Assembly: GCA_001028025.1 (NCBI GenBank)
Contig: LDAQ01000014.1
Location: forward strand, 1 to 25,857
Length of the DNA: 25,857 bases
Origin: Faecalicatena fissicatena
GTDB lineage: Bacteria; Bacillota; Clostridia; Lachnospirales; Lachnospiraceae
Direction: 5' to 3'
The notes under the pieces are model-generated. The model saw nothing but the letters and a program-made list of their open reading frames with translations, ran no database searches and was not told the DNA's origin. Below are positions 23,044-25,857 of the stretch, in pieces (positions within the stretch are counted from its first letter, which is position 1; each line of letters starts with the position of its first letter). Made by a program: the position numbers and the translations under genes.

Positions 23044-23498
23044 GTTCTTTTCTCCCTCATACTTTTTAATAATTAATTATCACCTTGTTTATCCGCATAA
23101 TTATTCAATCAAAATCTCAGCTTTTAAAAAAGTAGTTGTAATTTCAAAACTTTTGTTTTATAATTACTCAATAATTCAACTCTTTCATTTACTTTTATTT
23201 GATTTCTCTTAAATCATCAATCAATTTTTATATAATTATGGTACCAATAAATTCGTTAAAAATCCAACAAGTAATTTTCATTTTACCGTTCATTTTTTTT
23301 CATAGGGCATATTTTAATAAAAAAATATCATCATTTTGTTCATAGTGCACGAAACAAACGATCACCTTCCGCGGGGTTATCAGAGATGTAATCGCATACA
23401 TGTTCATATACATATTGTTCGTAAACTATTTTAATTTTTTATATATTTGTAAATAGTTGCCAAAAGTCCCGTCATAATACACAACATAGGAGGTATTT
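23044..23498. promoter_or_regulatory. AT-rich divergent control region between the GRE operon and the LysR gene
   Basis: This 455-base region has no gene. It contains a dyad TGATTTCTCTTAAATCA (23200-23216; arms TGATTT and AAATCA) of the size expected for a LysR-type site, and two near-identical boxes CATAGGGCA (23301) and CATAGTGCA (23341) spaced exactly 40 bp. No convincing sigma-54 site or riboswitch was seen. It probably holds the promoters for both directions. Confidence 0.55.
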
Positions 23499-24392
23499 AT
23501 GGATACTGTAAAATACGAAATCTTTCTCAAGGTCCTGGAGCACCGTAGTTTTTCGAAGGCTGCCAATGAACTTGGCTACACGCAGTCCGCTGTCAGCCAT
23601 TCTATCTCTACCCTTGAAAAATCCTTTGGATTTAAACTACTGAACCGTGAAAACAATGACATCAGCCTCACCCGGGCAGGGATTGATGTGCTCCCACATA
23701 TCCGCAATATAGTGGATGCACAGAATACACTGGACTTTACGCTTACCTCTTACAATGAATATGAATCCGGCACACTCTGCATTGCCACGATTCCAAGCCT
23801 GGCAATCCAATGCTTCCCCGACCTCCTGCGCCAGTTCAACCTGCAATATCCGAAGATTCACATTGTCGTTATCGACGGTAATTACGAGGAAGTTGAGGAA
23901 ATGCTTGCCGGCGGCAGGGTAGACTTTGGGTTTTCATCCGTCTCCGCCGAACTTCCTTTTAAGACAATCCCCCTGTTTCGGGAGAGTCTGCAGGCAATCC
24001 TGCCCTGCAGCCATCCCCTCGCCGAAAAAGAAGCCATTTCCCTGCACGACCTGGAACCAGAGGTATTCATCATGCCGGGTGAAGGGCCCAACCATCAGGT
24101 AGGGCAGCTCATCCGCAAATATCATTTAAAACTGAATATTGTCTACTCCGTGTCCGATGACAACCTGACAGTCTCCATGATCGCCCAGAACCTGGGCGTA
24201 AGCATCCTCCCGGAGATGTCCTTTAAAAAATACCTGAACCTCCCCTTTATAGCGAAACCACTGATCGAAGAGCCATTCAGGGAAATTATGATTATGTACA
24301 ATGATCTCAATTCCATCTCCCCGATCAGCCGGGCATTTATTACATTTGCTCAGAACTACTTCCGCCAGTTTCCGGATACAAAACCGGTATAA
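23499..24392 (+). CDS. LysR family transcriptional regulator
   Basis: This is a 297-residue LTTR. The N-terminal winged HTH (residues 1-60) reads KYEIFLKVLEHRSFSKAANELGYTQSAVSHSISTLEKSFGFKLLNR. Residues 90-290 form a periplasmic-binding-like effector domain (LCIATIPSLAIQCFPDLLRQF, GRVDFGFSS, LPCSHPLAEKEAISLHDL). AGGAGG 5 nt before the ATG confirms the start. Being divergent from the activase-GRE operon, it is by the usual LTTR logic the operon's activator, responding to the substrate or an intermediate. The effector is unknown. The dyad at 23200 is a candidate binding site. Confidence 0.94.
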   Translation: MDTVKYEIFLKVLEHRSFSKAANELGYTQSAVSHSISTLEKSFGFKLLNRENNDISLTRAGIDVLPHIRNIVDAQNTLDFTLTSYNEYESGTLCIATIPSLAIQCFPDLLRQFNLQYPKIHIVVIDGNYEEVEEMLAGGRVDFGFSSVSAELPFKTIPLFRESLQAILPCSHPLAEKEAISLHDLEPEVFIMPGEGPNHQVGQLIRKYHLKLNIVYSVSDDNLTVSMIAQNLGVSILPEMSFKKYLNLPFIAKPLIEEPFREIMIMYNDLNSISPISRAFITFAQNYFRQFPDTKPV

Positions 24393-24527
24393 CTTAGAGC
24401 ACAGCAATTCGGCCCCGCTGCATTTTCCATGGTTTAAGAGGCAGTATCCGGCTGCATTTTAGCATCTTTTGATTATGAGTAACCTTGACCATGCAGCAAT
24501 TTCATGATAGGCTGAAATTACCATATA

Positions 24528-24552
24528 TTGGTATTAAAATTATTCATACCAA
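24528..24552. promoter_or_regulatory. dyad upstream of the YheO/DauR-like regulator
   Basis: TTGGTAT (24528-24534) and ATACCAA (24546-24552) are a perfect 7-bp inverted repeat with an 11-base spacer, extended by TATATA-rich flanks on both sides. It lies about 60 bases before the regulator's start and may be its own operator. Confidence 0.5.
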
Positions 24553-24613
24553 CTATATATTGTTTTTCAGAAAGACAGCCGTCAGGCAATAAAAATTAAT
24601 TTAGGTGATGCAT

Positions 24614-25276
24614 ATGGAAGATCTGATGAATTATTATATAAGACTTGTTCCCTTTCTGGGGGAAGCTCTTGGAAAAAGCTTTGAGGTAGCAGTGCTGGAC
24701 TGCAGGACAGAAAGTATTGTTGCCATTACCAATAATCATATCAGCGGACGCAGCGTGGGTGCCCCGATGACAGATTTCGCAAAGAAAATGGTCAGCAGCG
24801 GAGAATGGAGGAACCGGGATTACATAGCAAGCTATTCCGGACATACAGGAAATAACAAGCTCCTGCGCTCGTCCACATATTTTATCAAATCCGGGGATAC
24901 CCTTCTTGGAATGCTTTGCATCAACATGGACACAACAGATTACCAGCTGATCAGTAATCTGGCGCATATGCTGGGTGGACTGGAGACAGGCAAAGCCAAG
25001 GTTGCCAACAGTGACAATTCAGACAGCGAAACCTTTCAGGACAGTGTCTCTAACACAATCGCCGAGACGCTTCACGGCCTGTATGAGGAAGAAATCCCCA
25101 AAGAGTTTTCAAGAAATGACAGGATTACCATTCTTTCTAAGCTGCAGGAGAAAAAGGTGTTCCTGGTTAAAGGATCCGTGCCGCGGATTGCACGCATTCT
25201 TGGATGCAGCATACCTACGGTGTACAGGGAACTCTCACATCTGAAAAATCAGCCGGAAGACTCAGAGACCAGTTAA
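24614..25276 (+). CDS. YheO/DauR-like regulator (PAS-like domain plus C-terminal HTH)
   Basis: This 220-residue protein is taken from the ATG at 24614, with AGGTGA about 5 nt before it; in-frame GTG (24605) and ATG (24608) overlap that site. Residues 1-120 form a YheO-type PAS-like sensor domain (FEVAVLDCRTESIVAITNNHISGRSVGAPMTDF, STYFIKSGDTLLGMLCINMD). The C-terminal 60 residues carry a DauR-type HTH (KGSVPRIARILGCSIPTVYRELSHLK). Relatives often stand next to RidA and amino-acid lyase genes. Its place beside the LysR gene suggests a second input into the same pathway, perhaps sensing an amino-acid-like compound. A dyad at 24528 is the likely operator. Confidence 0.85.
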   Translation: MEDLMNYYIRLVPFLGEALGKSFEVAVLDCRTESIVAITNNHISGRSVGAPMTDFAKKMVSSGEWRNRDYIASYSGHTGNNKLLRSSTYFIKSGDTLLGMLCINMDTTDYQLISNLAHMLGGLETGKAKVANSDNSDSETFQDSVSNTIAETLHGLYEEEIPKEFSRNDRITILSKLQEKKVFLVKGSVPRIARILGCSIPTVYRELSHLKNQPEDSETS

Positions 25277-25331
25277 TAAAGGGTTTTATTGGCAGGCTGC
25301 CATGATAGGAGAGAAAAAAGATAACTAACGA

Positions 25332-25532
25332 CTACGTATTTTCATAAAGTTGAGATAACAAATAGTCAATATCTGTAGAATAATTTGGACGTCTGCTTCT
25401 GACATACTCATCAAGGTGACAGGGATGCCGGGGAGGTACTGGGGATATAAACGTTACGCCAATTCTATACCATCCACTGTCCCGGTCTGGGATCCAACCC
25501 AATGTCATTAAGATAGCAAATATGAATGCCAC
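25332..25532 (-). pseudogene. possible C-terminal gene fragment, unrecognised
   Basis: A 66-codon frame begins at a GTG without a ribosome binding site and encodes a protein-like sequence with GWIPDRDSGWYRIGVTFISP, PRHPCHLDEYV and a closing DIDYLLSQLYENT. The aromatic-rich, structured composition suggests a remnant of a larger protein, possibly from a mobile element. I recognise no family. An ATG just upstream (near 25540) opens a different frame that stops after about ten codons, consistent with a frameshift. Confidence 0.3.
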
Positions 25533-25613
25533 CTTACCATGAAATCTTATAATTCAATGTAAAGTGACACTCTGGGTTAATGATATTTTCTGCTTTTAGA
25601 CACTACAATTAAA

Positions 25614-25648
25614 CAGATGTTTTCATCTGCTTAAATAGGGTGTATAAT
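25614..25648 (+). promoter_or_regulatory. promoter with overlapping palindrome, pointing out of the window
   Basis: TATAAT (25643-25648) stands 17 bp after TTTTCA (25620-25625). A hairpin CAGATG-TTTT-CATCTG (25614-25629) overlaps the -35. The promoter would drive a gene beyond the right edge. Confidence 0.5.
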
Positions 25649-25773
25649 ATATTTTGTGTTAGGCTCACCGGTATAGGAAACTTACTGCTTTCTTCTTATG
25701 ATCGGCTTTGCGAGGGGCGCGACGGCCAGGTCGAACAGGGAGTATTTCTTTACTTATTAAAGCCTCAACATCT

Positions 25774-25796
25774 GGCGGGGAATTCTCCGCCTTTTT
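25774..25796 (+). terminator. attenuator-like hairpin in an untranslated leader
   Basis: GGCGG (25774-25778) pairs with CCGCC (25787-25791), followed by TTTTT (25792-25796). The promoter is 125 bases upstream and no gene lies between, so this looks like a leader attenuator. A short peptide frame (MKYLHICIAIV) starts just after it. Confidence 0.55.
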
Positions 25797-25857
25797 ACTT
25801 ATGAAATATCTGCATATATGTATTGCAATTGTATAGTTCGTTTGATAAACATGCTTC

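Overview
The window looks like chromosome from a gut-type Clostridia, most likely a Lachnospiraceae. This rests on moderate GC with AT-rich intergenic regions, strong AGGAGG ribosome binding sites, a Gram-positive type SOS box (GAAC-N4-GTTC), PadR/DUF4097 and YtrB-like ABC modules, and an oxygen-sensitive glycyl radical enzyme (GRE) with its radical SAM activase. I cannot name the species. I found no rRNA, tRNA or CRISPR array.

Layout. (1) 1-3000, minus strand: the start of a MATE efflux gene, an arginase-fold protein, a small uncharacterised protein, and a cassette-like patch in which an intact Asp/Glu racemase sits between the C-terminal remnants of a nucleotidyltransferase and a DinB-fold protein. 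Short imperfect direct repeats flank the racemase. (2) 3000-6550, plus strand: a lipoprotein-like DUF4829-type protein, a very large inverted repeat (3636-4087) whose loop holds further hairpins, an RsiV-like DUF3298 protein, then a Y-family DNA polymerase with an SOS box inside its promoter and a small companion gene. (3) 6550-10840, minus strand: a TetR/radical SAM pair behind a promoter flanked by a 13-bp inverted repeat, a GNAT-YoaP protein, and a kinase-GNAT fusion. (4) 10840-15110: a PadR / permease-prefix / DUF4097 operon on the plus strand, convergent with an XRE-AbrB regulator and a two-component ABC exporter on the minus strand.

(5) 15180-25280 is the most interesting part, an apparently complete catabolic locus. 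Six minus-strand genes probably form one operon, transcribed in the order GRE activase, GRE, YkvI-like transporter, iron-dependent alcohol dehydrogenase, RidA deaminase, MalY/PatB-type PLP enzyme. It ends at a clear intrinsic terminator. Two plus-strand regulators stand upstream: a divergent LysR protein and a YheO/DauR-like PAS-HTH protein. The GRE keeps the radical machinery (Cys430, Glu432, Gly763) but does not match the diol-dehydratase active site as I recall it, and the gene set does not fit the GRE pathways I know (choline, propanediol/glycerol, isethionate, hydroxyproline, arylacetate). I propose an undescribed anaerobic pathway in which the transporter imports an amino-acid-like or sulfur-containing substrate, the GRE and the PLP enzyme cleave it, RidA hydrolyses the enamine/imine by-product and the alcohol dehydrogenase reduces the aldehyde. 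The substrate is unknown.

(6) 25280-25857: a possible gene fragment, then a promoter and a leader with an attenuator-like hairpin pointing out of the window.
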